From NCBI GenBank assembly GCA_964436125.1, contig CAYTBT010000010.1:35044-99043 (forward strand): a DNA stretch of 64,000 bases. The letters run 5' to 3'. Position 1 is the first letter of the stretch. Every line of letters starts with the position of its first letter. The DNA is from CAYRFF01 sp964436125. GTDB lineage: Bacteria; Bacteroidota; Bacteroidia; Chitinophagales; Saprospiraceae. Positions 1-9,017 of the stretch are shown in pieces. A model generated the notes under the pieces. That model was not told where the DNA came from, searched no databases, and saw nothing but the letters and a program-made list of their open reading frames with translations. Made by a program: the position numbers and the translations under genes.

Positions 1-158
1 TGCTTCGAGATCATCTTGTGATCTGTACTGAATATATAATGTGAGAAAAAATTGGATTGATACTTATCACCATGTTCATGGTCATGAAAATGATCATCGT
101 ATCCATATTTCTCTAAAATCTCGTCGGTATTATATGTCTGAATTACTTCTGTTGCCAT
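1..158 (-). CDS. coxA: Cytochrome c oxidase subunit I, N-terminal fragment cut by the window edge
   Basis: The first 52 codons of a gene that continues beyond the left edge. The ATG is at 158. The translation has a His/Asp-rich hydrophilic head followed by an FSTDHKMI segment, which is typical of the point where haem-copper oxidase subunit I enters its first membrane helix. Subunit I is the catalytic subunit that reduces oxygen to water at the haem-CuB centre and pumps protons across the inner membrane. It lies 53 bases downstream of coxB on the same strand, at the end of the act-cox operon. Only the head is visible, so none of the metal ligands can be checked. The call rests on the DHK motif and on gene order. 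Confidence 0.85.
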   Translation of the reverse strand, partial: MATEVIQTYNTDEILEKYGYDDHFHDHEHGDKYQSNFFSHYIFSTDHKMISK

Positions 159-211
159 TGTTTTAATTATTTGACATTATATATAAGTCCTATTTTACTT
201 CCACGTCACTA

Positions 212-1381
212 TTACAAGGAATCTGTTTCAATTCCTTCTGCCGGAACCGTCAATGAATCAATACTCGAGCTATCTATTCCCATACCTGCAGGTGCTTCAG
301 GCTCCACAACTTTATAAGGATCTATATCTGAACCTTTAATAGTTGACTGATAATATGGCGATTGCATTAATAACCAGTCTTCGTATTCCTCTTGACTTAC
401 TACTTTTACAATCATCCGCATAGAATAGTGCCCTTCTCCACACAATTCTGCACAGGCAAGCTCATAGTTAAATGCTTCCCAACGCTTAGGCCCACTCGGA
501 TCTTCTGGATCGGCCGGAGCCCAATATTCCTCATATTTCTTTAAGTCTTGTCTATATTCCTTTGTCGTCCGCGTCGGAGTAAAGACAAAATAGGTAGGCA
601 TTCCCGGTACAGCGTCCATTTTAACACGGAATTGGGGAAGGAAAAAAGAGTGTATCACATCTCGTGAACCTATTTTCACACGGACTTCTTTATCTACAGG
701 TAAGACAATTGTAGTTGACATAAAGTCATCGAGCCCGGCACTATCAGTCCATATCTGTCCCAGTGGGTTCAAGGCAGATATATTTCTAAAATTCCTCCGT
801 CCAAATTCACCGTCTGGTCCCGGATATCTAATCATCCAAGCAAATTGCATTCCCGTTGCTTCAATCTGTATGACATCCTCCGTATCATCCACATCTGCCA
901 TAATATCGTTCCATGCATTCAGCCCAAATATTACCATAGTTGTTAAAACAAGTGCCGGTACAATCGTCCACAATAATTCTAGTGTATTATTCTCCGGAAT
1001 CCACTTGGCCATCTGACCTTTTTTCCCTTTATCTCTCCATCGGAATGAAAACCAAAACAAGAGGATATGTGTAGCAAAAAAGACAATGCTCACAATAATA
1101 AGTGTCCTATTAAACATTGCATCAATTCTTGCTCCATGCGCCGATGCGGCGGCATTGGGGCCATATCCTAGCATATAATTCTTATAATAATACGTCGCTA
1201 GAACAACTGTCACCAGAAAGCCCACCATAAAGACCAGTAATAAGCGCGATTGCCAGTAATTTGTGCCTTTCTGTACTTCTTCCTCACCTCTGATGCGGCC
1301 GGCTATTTCACTTACCTTCCCTACTTGAAGTATTACTACTATCAACAGTATTATACATAATATTATAAGAAGAGCTGTCAT
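212..1381 (-). CDS. coxB: Cytochrome c oxidase subunit II
   Basis: Subunit II accepts electrons from cytochrome c, or directly from alternative complex III, through the binuclear CuA centre and passes them to subunit I. The 389-residue protein has hydrophobic segments near residues 3-21, 47-66, 93-113 and 135-156. The last two are the usual paired anchor and the first two are an N-terminal extension common in Bacteroidota. A periplasmic cupredoxin domain follows. The CuA ligands are present: His244, then Cys310, Glu312, Cys314, His318 and Met321 in a CAELCGEGHYSM motif. There is no fused cytochrome c domain, unlike caa3-type subunit II. It follows actF by 146 bases and precedes coxA, which fits a complex III/IV supercomplex. 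Confidence 0.95.
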   Translation of the reverse strand: MTALLIILCIILLIVVILQVGKVSEIAGRIRGEEEVQKGTNYWQSRLLLVFMVGFLVTVVLATYYYKNYMLGYGPNAAASAHGARIDAMFNRTLIIVSIVFFATHILLFWFSFRWRDKGKKGQMAKWIPENNTLELLWTIVPALVLTTMVIFGLNAWNDIMADVDDTEDVIQIEATGMQFAWMIRYPGPDGEFGRRNFRNISALNPLGQIWTDSAGLDDFMSTTIVLPVDKEVRVKIGSRDVIHSFFLPQFRVKMDAVPGMPTYFVFTPTRTTKEYRQDLKKYEEYWAPADPEDPSGPKRWEAFNYELACAELCGEGHYSMRMIVKVVSQEEYEDWLLMQSPYYQSTIKGSDIDPYKVVEPEAPAGMGIDSSSIDSLTVPAEGIETDSL

Positions 1382-1527
1382 GTGTATATTTTATTTATCT
1401 CTTAAAATTTATCCTTAATTTATTATACCGGTAACGTTAATCGTACTTCTATAATAACAGTCAATTTACTTCCCGAGTTTATTATACCCTTTATTTCTAC
1501 TTTATATCTTACTATACAATTATCTTA

Positions 1528-2802
1528 CTACTCAACATGGTGATGAATACTTTCTTCCAGGTAAGGATCTTTACCCGGTATAAGCGCTGCTTTAGATAAT
1601 GTGTTAAAAATAAAGTATATAAATAATGCTAAGAAGCCTAAAAATATCCCAATTTCAATTAAGCCTGGCAATGTAAATCCTTGAACAAAACTACTTGCAT
1701 GTTCAGCAGCATGTCCTCCATTTTCCGCCACTGCACCTCCGGCATGACCCTGTATTTCATGTGCCGTATGAAGTACTCCCGGACTAATCATCAAGAATGT
1801 ATCTATCCAATGACCAAAGAAAACAAGCACTGACACAAAAATTAACGTACCATAACGTCGCTTAGAATCATTACTCATGAATATAAAGAAAGGTACAACA
1901 AAGTTTAATACCAGGTTACTGTAAAAAAGAACCGGATACTGTTCAACTCGAGTCTGAAAATAAACTACCTCCTCCCCGATATTACCGTACCAGATCAACA
2001 TATACTGAGCAAACCATAAATAGGTCCAGAAAATTGAGAAAGCAAATACATACTTTCCTAAGTCGTGCAAGTGTTCTATAGTAATCGATTCATAATAGCC
2101 TCTGGATTTAAGCCATATAGCTACTAAAATAGTCAGACAAAACGCTGCTACTGCCCAGCTTGCTGAACTGTACCAGGCAAATAATGTACTATACCAGTGG
2201 GGGTCAACTGACATCACCCACAACCATATCGTAACTGATGAACCAAATCCTATCAAAGGTAATAATGCTGCACACCAGTTCCGTATTTCTTTATGAAAAC
2301 CAAAGCTCGTCGTCCCTTCCTTATCTTCCTCTACAGAAAGCTTCCGGATACGCATTGATATCAACAGCCATGAACCGGCAATAAATATCGTACCGAGCAG
2401 ATACCATGTCGGATTTAAGAAACTCGATTTTCCTTTTAATACCTCATCGCCATTGACTGCTTCGGCATTGGTCCAATGATATAGATGGTGTAGGTCCAAG
2501 TAATTCCCAATTGCTATAATCAATATCAGAATTAATCCCACTAAGAGGAAACTCTGAAACGCCTCCCAGATCCGCTTAAATGTCGTATGGAAACCAGCTA
2601 GTCCTACCGTGTGCGCCGCATATAAAAACAATGTCATAAAAGCTATACCGGTAAAGAACATCGTGTTAACCAATATATTGGACCAAAACCTCGTATTTAA
2701 CGCATCGCTCTTAAAAAAGGCTATTCCTAGACAGATTACCCCTAACGCCATAAAGGCAAATAATACAGTGCGAGCTTTTGATGCTAAATTGAACCGATTC
2801 AT
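1528..2802 (-). CDS. actF: Alternative complex III subunit ActF, NrfD-like membrane protein
   Basis: A 424-residue polytopic inner-membrane protein with about ten hydrophobic helices and a His-rich C-terminal tail. In alternative complex III (ACIII) ActF is one of two NrfD/PsrC-type membrane subunits and is a paralogue of ActC. It helps hold the complex together, and the family lacks redox cofactors of its own. Identification rests on its place as the last act gene, between actE and coxB, and on its helix-rich composition with aromatic-rich loops such as WVMSVDPHWYSTLFAWY, a pattern typical of ActF. The gap to actE is 41 bases, consistent with one transcript. No frameshift or truncation is visible. 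Confidence 0.9.
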   Translation of the reverse strand: MNRFNLASKARTVLFAFMALGVICLGIAFFKSDALNTRFWSNILVNTMFFTGIAFMTLFLYAAHTVGLAGFHTTFKRIWEAFQSFLLVGLILILIIAIGNYLDLHHLYHWTNAEAVNGDEVLKGKSSFLNPTWYLLGTIFIAGSWLLISMRIRKLSVEEDKEGTTSFGFHKEIRNWCAALLPLIGFGSSVTIWLWVMSVDPHWYSTLFAWYSSASWAVAAFCLTILVAIWLKSRGYYESITIEHLHDLGKYVFAFSIFWTYLWFAQYMLIWYGNIGEEVVYFQTRVEQYPVLFYSNLVLNFVVPFFIFMSNDSKRRYGTLIFVSVLVFFGHWIDTFLMISPGVLHTAHEIQGHAGGAVAENGGHAAEHASSFVQGFTLPGLIEIGIFLGFLALFIYFIFNTLSKAALIPGKDPYLEESIHHHVE

Positions 2803-2843
2803 GTATAAAATTTTCTTCAGTATTATCTTTTAATTATTTTCTC

Positions 2844-3722
2844 TTACTTTCCGCTTTTTGCCCCTTCACCTTCTGCAGCAGGAGCATTAGCTTCTTTATG
2901 CGCTTCTCCTTCGGTAAAGCCGTACATCCCATCTTCCTTAAAGGCTTGCTTTGCATTTGCTATCTTATCTGCAACTTCAGAATAAGGAATCGCCTCATCA
3001 TTTAATGTATTGGCCGTAGGTGAATATTCTAAACCTCTCTTGTCCGCTTGAAGACTCCTGATAAAGTGTATGACTTCCCATCGTTCTTTATAGGATAATT
3101 TATCCGCATAAGACCCCATCATATTTTTACCATACATAATTGTATAGTAATAAACTCCAGCCGTAGTATCTATAAACTTATCCAACATAAAATCGGCTGG
3201 CATCGCAGGGTATTTCCCTCCATTGTCTCTTACTAGATAACCATCTCCTTCTCCTCCGCTACCATGGCAGATTCCACAATAGATCTGATACAACTCACCT
3301 CCGATCTTAAGACCTTCTTCAGTAATGGGAAATGGGTTTTTTCGTATTTCTTGCTCTGCAGTGATACGATCTTCATTGGTATCTTCATAATAAAATGGGA
3401 CGTGGCCATTCATAGGCATGCCTTGCATCGCTTTTTTCTCCATGAACTTCTCTTCATAGTTGTCCGCATAGGCAATCCCGATATATCCACGTGGCATCGT
3501 TCCTTCAACAGGTGTACGCGGCAATGCAAAGTCATGATATACATCTTCTCCACCCCATCGATTATACCAGTAATAATCATAGTAATTGGCTTGATAAGAA
3601 ATGGCGTGTTTCATATCCGGCATATACTCTAGTCCCGGATCATTCCCTCCGCTTTTACACGACCCCATTAAACCGGCAATCGCTATTGATAACGCTATAT
3701 ATAAACTTCCTTTTATACCCAT
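2844..3722 (-). CDS. actE: Alternative complex III subunit ActE, monohaem cytochrome c lipoprotein
   Basis: A 292-residue lipoprotein. The N-terminus has a basic residue, a hydrophobic stretch and a lipobox ending in Cys22 (LMGSC). One CXXCH haem c motif sits at Cys149-Cys152-His153, followed by a Gly-rich loop typical of class I cytochrome c. A Met-rich NMMGS segment downstream may carry the sixth ligand. In ACIII, ActE is the peripheral monohaem subunit that takes electrons from ActA towards cytochrome oxidase. The C-terminus is Ala/Glu/Gly rich and probably disordered. It lies 18 bases after actD. Confidence 0.93.
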   Translation of the reverse strand: MGIKGSLYIALSIAIAGLMGSCKSGGNDPGLEYMPDMKHAISYQANYYDYYWYNRWGGEDVYHDFALPRTPVEGTMPRGYIGIAYADNYEEKFMEKKAMQGMPMNGHVPFYYEDTNEDRITAEQEIRKNPFPITEEGLKIGGELYQIYCGICHGSGGEGDGYLVRDNGGKYPAMPADFMLDKFIDTTAGVYYYTIMYGKNMMGSYADKLSYKERWEVIHFIRSLQADKRGLEYSPTANTLNDEAIPYSEVADKIANAKQAFKEDGMYGFTEGEAHKEANAPAAEGEGAKSGK

Positions 3723-3740
3723 AATACCACTATATCCTAT

Positions 3741-4265
3741 TTAAATCTTTTTAGTATGTACTGAAGAGGCTCCCGTTTCTGTAAAGAAATTATCTAAATC
3801 CCCGGGTAAATCATCTTCATCACTTAAGTCAAATGCTATACAGAACTTATCATCTGTAATCCGCCTGTCCAGTATCGGATTTACCACACCTGGTCCGATC
3901 GCGTTTATCAAGCAGAATGTCACCACCATTCCTATACTTGAAAAAAGAACTGTCAACTCAAAGGTTATCGGGATAAATGACAATACCGGCCAGTGTGGCT
4001 TGTTGCCGATTATTACCGGCCAGTCATAAACAAATATCCAACTCATGGCACCAAATGCCGTTATTGCACCCAAGGCACCGAATATAAAACCTACGATATG
4101 CAGACGTGACTCCTTTAAGCCCAGTGCCTTGTCCAATCCGTGTACGGGAAAAGGTGTAAAAACATCCTTTATCGTCAGTTCACGTGCTTTAGCTACATCG
4201 ACTGCTTTAAGCAAATCTTGCTCATCATCATATAAACCGTACCGTATATTATCACCTCTTTTCAT
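3741..4265 (-). CDS. actD: Alternative complex III subunit ActD (DUF3341)
   Basis: A 174-residue membrane protein with a cytoplasmic N-terminal domain of about 55 residues and two hydrophobic helices, near residues 56-80 and 98-122, followed by a short acidic tail. This matches DUF3341 proteins, the ActD subunit of ACIII, a structural subunit without cofactors. It lies between actC (9-base gap) and actE (18-base gap) in the canonical order. Confidence 0.92.
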   Translation of the reverse strand: MKRGDNIRYGLYDDEQDLLKAVDVAKARELTIKDVFTPFPVHGLDKALGLKESRLHIVGFIFGALGAITAFGAMSWIFVYDWPVIIGNKPHWPVLSFIPITFELTVLFSSIGMVVTFCLINAIGPGVVNPILDRRITDDKFCIAFDLSDEDDLPGDLDNFFTETGASSVHTKKI

Positions 4266-4274
4266 ACGTCTTGA

Positions 4275-5687
4275 TTATGCTTTTTCTTCTTGAAATTGTT
4301 TCTCAACTATATACTCTTTATGCTGCTCTATGTATTGATCTCCATGCGTCTTCAATATCGATTTTATCTCTGCTACTGCTACTACCGGTGCAATACGTAT
4401 AAAGATTAGATACATCGTTGAAAATAAGCCTATCGTACCTATAAATATACATATCTCGACCCATGTAGGCACGTAATAACTCCAGCTTGATGGGAGGAAG
4501 TCACGCGCTATTGAAGTCGCAATAATTACAAATCGCTCAAACCACATTCCTATATTCACAAATATGGATAGTAAGAATGTCATAAAGATACTCCTACGTG
4601 CTTTTCTGAACCAGAATATCTGTGGTATCAATACATTGCAGGACATCATACCTATATACGACCAATAGTAAGGCCCAAATACCCTGTTATAAAAGGCAAA
4701 CTGCTCATATACAAAGCCTGAATACCAAGCGACAAATAATTCACTGAGATACGCAATACCTACCAGTGATCCTGTTAATAAAATCACCTTATTCATCGAC
4801 TCTATATGGGCTATAGTTATATAATCTTGTAAATCAAGTACTTTCCGGGTTATAATCATTAAGGTCTGTACCATTGCAAAGCCTGAAAATATCGCACCGG
4901 CGACAAAATAAGGCGGGAATATTGTTGTATGCCACCCGGGTATTACAGAAGTAGCAAAGTCAAATGATACTATCGTATGCACTGATAATACAAGCGGTGT
5001 AGCAAGCCCGGCCAAAACTAAGAATATAGACTCAAATCTCTGCCAGTGCTTTGCCGATCCTGTCCAGCCATAGGACAAGACATTATAAAACTTGTTCCTG
5101 AACCCTTTGGCTCTGTCTCGCACCGTTGCAAAGTCAGGGAGCAATCCCGTATACCAGAATAAGAGTGAAACTGTAAAGTAGGTAGAAACCGCAAATACAT
5201 CCCATAGCAAGGGTGAGTTAAAGTTTGGCCATACGGGTCCGCGAGAGTTTGGATATGGCATTATAAAGAATCCCAGCCATACACGCCCCATGTGGATAAT
5301 CGGGAACTGCCCCGCACAGATTACAGCAAATATCGTCATCGCCTCTGCTGCTCTGTTCACACCAGTTCTCCACTTCTGCCTGAATAGCAAGAGGATTGCC
5401 GATATCAATGTTCCGGCGTGTCCTATACCGATCCACCACACAAAGTTGGTAATACCCCATCCCCATCCGATGGTTCTATTCAAGTTCCACGTACCTATTC
5501 CTATCCATATTGTCCATACCACACAGAATACATACAAGGCTGCAAGTGCTACAGCAAGAATAAAACTTATTATCCAAGCTAGATTTGGGGTTTTCTCCGT
5601 AGGAGATACCAGATCTACCGTAATATCGTGATAAGTCTTACTTCCAGTGACTAATGGCTCCCTTATCGGCGATGCATATGAACTCAT
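4275..5687 (-). CDS. actC: Alternative complex III subunit ActC, NrfD/PsrC-type quinol-binding membrane protein
   Basis: A 470-residue integral membrane protein with about ten helices, belonging to the NrfD/PsrC family. In characterised ACIII the menaquinol site lies at the interface between ActC and the iron-sulfur subunit ActB, and ActC is a candidate for proton movement. The N-terminal SSYASPIREPLVTG segment and the WIGIGHAGTLISAILLL region are typical of ActC. It follows actB by 38 bases. Length and composition are normal for the family. Confidence 0.94.
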   Translation of the reverse strand: MSSYASPIREPLVTGSKTYHDITVDLVSPTEKTPNLAWIISFILAVALAALYVFCVVWTIWIGIGTWNLNRTIGWGWGITNFVWWIGIGHAGTLISAILLLFRQKWRTGVNRAAEAMTIFAVICAGQFPIIHMGRVWLGFFIMPYPNSRGPVWPNFNSPLLWDVFAVSTYFTVSLLFWYTGLLPDFATVRDRAKGFRNKFYNVLSYGWTGSAKHWQRFESIFLVLAGLATPLVLSVHTIVSFDFATSVIPGWHTTIFPPYFVAGAIFSGFAMVQTLMIITRKVLDLQDYITIAHIESMNKVILLTGSLVGIAYLSELFVAWYSGFVYEQFAFYNRVFGPYYWSYIGMMSCNVLIPQIFWFRKARRSIFMTFLLSIFVNIGMWFERFVIIATSIARDFLPSSWSYYVPTWVEICIFIGTIGLFSTMYLIFIRIAPVVAVAEIKSILKTHGDQYIEQHKEYIVEKQFQEEKA

Positions 5688-5725
5688 ATATTTCTACTCT
5701 TTATATTCATTATCAATTTAATCTC

Positions 5726-8700
5726 CTAGTATGCTAGGTCCTCCGGCGTAGATATCTCTGTGTTCCTGTTGAGAACCTTCATCTTATATCCGACGCCCGG
5801 CTTGGTATTTAATTCCATTAATACATTGTAGTATTTAGGATCTTTTACCTCCTTGGAAATCTCTGATTCCTCGTCGTTAATATCTCCAAACACTATCGCA
5901 CCCGTAGGACATGCAGTAGCACATGCCGTCCGGATATCTCCATCTTTCACCGCTCTGTTTCCGTTCTTGGCAGCAAGTTTTCCCTCTTGGATACGCTGTA
6001 CACAGAAACTACATTTCTCCATCACACCTCTGGATCTTACCGTAACATCCGGATTCAAGACCATTCTCGTGAGATTGTCGGCATAAAATGCTACTTCAGC
6101 ATCTTCATCAAATGGATGGTTTTCATTCACCCCAAATAAATCTGCACTAGTAAAGTCGAGCCAGTTAAAACGACGCACTTTATAAGGACAGTTATTGGCA
6201 CAATATCGCGTTCCTATACAACGATTGTAAACCATCTGGTTAAGTCCTTCTGTGCTGTGATTAGTCGCATTAACCGGACATACATTCTCACAAGGTGCAT
6301 TATCGCAATGCTGACACATCATGGGCTGGTAAACCACATTGGGATTACCAAATTGGCCGTAATAATACCGGTCAATCCTCAACCATGTCATTTCATGGTG
6401 TCGTCGTACCTCTTTCTTTCCGACAATAGGCACGTTGTTCTCTGCTATGCAAGCTACCTGGCAAGCACCACATCCGATACAAGCACTCAAGTCTATTGTC
6501 ATTTCCCATTTATGCCCTACGTCATAGAGGGCAGAACGGTCCGGATACATACTTGCAGAGTTCATTTCCTCTGCTTTTTCTTTCTCTTCTTTTAAATCTG
6601 CTAGTGCTTCATCGAGTAAAGAAAGATCTGTCTGACGGATAATTGTTCTATCGACAATTCCGCCTTGGTATCCATCTTTAATCGTCGTCGCTGCTTTCTC
6701 ACCGAGATTGATTAACTCGCCCTCACTCATTCCTTTGATTCCATAAGTATGGTGGTATTGAACTGAGGCAAATGTTTCATCTTCTCCTTGTCTTTCTGAC
6801 AGAGTAGCTTGTGAAGCGTAGTACTGTACATAGCCATTGGCATCTCGACTTAAGGTCGGATAGGCATTGGCACCGACATCTTTTCCTGCCGGCCCGCATA
6901 TACTACGTCCATACCCGAGCGCAACACCCACAGAGCTTTCTTGCTGCCCGAATGCCTCGACCGCAGTCATCTTCAGCGACTCATTTCCTATGGATAGAGT
7001 TGCAATATCCCCACTGCCTAGTTTATTCATTCCGAGGAAATAGTATCTCTCGCTCCAGGTGACAGGTATATTTATAAAATTATCCCATACTGTTCTGAGT
7101 AGTGGATCCGGCATTTCTTGTAGCCATGGATTATTTGCGTAAGCTCCATTACCCACGTTCACATTCTCATAATATGCTACTTCAAGTCCTTGAGACACCG
7201 GTTTACTGATTCTTGAACCGAGCCCCGCAACACTCGTCTGTGAACTCAATTGAGAAGCCTGTTCAATTTCAAGTATACCATCGTGAACAGTCATATCCCA
7301 GAAAGTCCTAAAGTCAGAATATTCCGACTGCTGAGGGAAGATATTCTTCTTCCAATATTTCTTTATGTAAGTATAATAAGGATCTTCTGTCGTTGCAAAA
7401 TATCCCGTATTACCGGCCCATTTCATCAAGGAGGATTCCTTGTATCGCGTATCAAATAAAGGCTTGATCGTAGGCTGGATTACGGTGTAAAATCCTTTCT
7501 TGGGCTCTGCATCGCCCCACGCTTCAAGGTTGTGATGTGGCGGGCAGACATAATCGCAATAAGCCATTGTCTCGTTGGGCAATATGCTTGTAGAAACCTT
7601 CAATGCTACATTTCCCATAGCTTCCGCAAATTCTTTGCCTTCCGGCAAATCGTAAACAGGATTCACATCATCCAGGAAGATTAAGGCATCTATTGTCCCT
7701 GCTTTCATTTCCTGAAGCAGACTTACAACTGCCTTATCATCTCCCTTCCGCTGGTTGCTGTAATTCCCATATTTTACGGTTTTTCCGACATTTCCCAGCA
7801 TTTCATTGATGTGATTAATCAATAATTGCTCAGCAACATTATTGGAAGCTGAAATAACAAGGCTAGCTTTTCCCTCGCTTGCATTTCTTAGCATATCATT
7901 GGCCATTGCAGTGAGGTGTTTTTTCACCTTATCTTCACTGAATGTCCCGCTTGCACCGACAGTCTGTCCACCGCGTGCACTTGCTATAATATCGTGAACG
8001 TATGCAATAGCAGCACCAGCTTCTGACGGCCTGACGAGAATTCTATTATCGGCATTTGAGCCACTCAATGACATGTGAGACTCTACCATATAAAAGCGTG
8101 ATTGTGAAGGGTTATTCACATCCACTTTCCGCTTCTCTGCGTATCCGGCGGCATATTCAACCGGTGAATTCCAGGTACCGAGGAAATCGGCACCGAATGA
8201 GACTATCATATCCGCATCGGCAAAAGCGTAGTCCGGAACAACTCGCTTTCCGGTAGATTGTTTCTGCGCATCCAATAAAGCAGAGGACGATACCGGGTCA
8301 TACATGACGTGCTGCGTATTGGCATAAGTGCCTTTAAATTCTTCAATGACTTGTAGTGTAGAGGGACTTAAGACAGTATTGGAGACAATTCTTACTGCTG
8401 AACCAGGTTCAAGAGCATCGGTAATTGCACTATCGACATCGTCCCAGGTCATTTCCTGGAGTTTTCCTGTTGTATCTACAACTTTAGATGGAGCTTTCAC
8501 TCGCGATCTATCATAGAGTTCAAGGACAGTAGCTTGTGCTCTGGCACTTGTACCACCCTTGGTCATCGAGGACATGACATTCCCCTCTATTTTAATAGGG
8601 CGGCCTTCTCTGGTTTTTACGAGAATCGGTAAAAATTCTCCACCGCGTACCTGTGCACTTGCATAATACGTAGCAACACCGGGAACAATAGTATCCGGCT

Positions 8701-8965
8701 TTGTTACATAAGGAAGTGCCCTGCGCACCGGTGCATCACAAGATGCTGCAACCATAGCTGCACCTAGCCCGAAGCCCATATATTTAAGAAAATCTCTCCG
8801 GCTCGTATTCTCTGAACTCGAATCGGCAATTTCTTCATCGCTAAGATCATTCATTGCCGGAGACTGGTAAAATTCGTGATTTGATTGCTCGATTAATTCT
8901 TCAGAACCATTGAGGTCTTCAGCACCAACCCATAAGCCACCATTATTTTTATTATGCTCCTTCAT
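5726..8965 (-). CDS. actB: Alternative complex III subunit ActB, molybdopterin-oxidoreductase-like iron-sulfur protein
   Basis: A 1079-residue fusion of a molybdopterin oxidoreductase-like domain (about residues 85-780) and a polyferredoxin domain (about 830-1040). Near the N-terminus there is a Tat-type SRRDFLK motif (Arg56-Arg57) and a hydrophobic stretch ending in a lipobox-like Cys76. This fits the Tat-variant-translocated ActB family. The C-terminal domain carries four Cys clusters: a CIGCGACQVAC type, CQHCDNAPCENVCP, CIGTRYCANNCP and CSFC with a later CATACP. Characterised ACIII has one 3Fe-4S and three 4Fe-4S clusters and no molybdenum cofactor. It moves electrons from menaquinol to the haems of ActA. 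Its position between actA and actC is canonical. Confidence 0.95.
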   Translation of the reverse strand: MKEHNKNNGGLWVGAEDLNGSEELIEQSNHEFYQSPAMNDLSDEEIADSSSENTSRRDFLKYMGFGLGAAMVAASCDAPVRRALPYVTKPDTIVPGVATYYASAQVRGGEFLPILVKTREGRPIKIEGNVMSSMTKGGTSARAQATVLELYDRSRVKAPSKVVDTTGKLQEMTWDDVDSAITDALEPGSAVRIVSNTVLSPSTLQVIEEFKGTYANTQHVMYDPVSSSALLDAQKQSTGKRVVPDYAFADADMIVSFGADFLGTWNSPVEYAAGYAEKRKVDVNNPSQSRFYMVESHMSLSGSNADNRILVRPSEAGAAIAYVHDIIASARGGQTVGASGTFSEDKVKKHLTAMANDMLRNASEGKASLVISASNNVAEQLLINHINEMLGNVGKTVKYGNYSNQRKGDDKAVVSLLQEMKAGTIDALIFLDDVNPVYDLPEGKEFAEAMGNVALKVSTSILPNETMAYCDYVCPPHHNLEAWGDAEPKKGFYTVIQPTIKPLFDTRYKESSLMKWAGNTGYFATTEDPYYTYIKKYWKKNIFPQQSEYSDFRTFWDMTVHDGILEIEQASQLSSQTSVAGLGSRISKPVSQGLEVAYYENVNVGNGAYANNPWLQEMPDPLLRTVWDNFINIPVTWSERYYFLGMNKLGSGDIATLSIGNESLKMTAVEAFGQQESSVGVALGYGRSICGPAGKDVGANAYPTLSRDANGYVQYYASQATLSERQGEDETFASVQYHHTYGIKGMSEGELINLGEKAATTIKDGYQGGIVDRTIIRQTDLSLLDEALADLKEEKEKAEEMNSASMYPDRSALYDVGHKWEMTIDLSACIGCGACQVACIAENNVPIVGKKEVRRHHEMTWLRIDRYYYGQFGNPNVVYQPMMCQHCDNAPCENVCPVNATNHSTEGLNQMVYNRCIGTRYCANNCPYKVRRFNWLDFTSADLFGVNENHPFDEDAEVAFYADNLTRMVLNPDVTVRSRGVMEKCSFCVQRIQEGKLAAKNGNRAVKDGDIRTACATACPTGAIVFGDINDEESEISKEVKDPKYYNVLMELNTKPGVGYKMKVLNRNTEISTPEDLAY

Positions 8966-9017
8966 AAGGTAAATATTGCTCTAATTGTATGAAATATATT
9001 TCAGTTTAACCACTAGC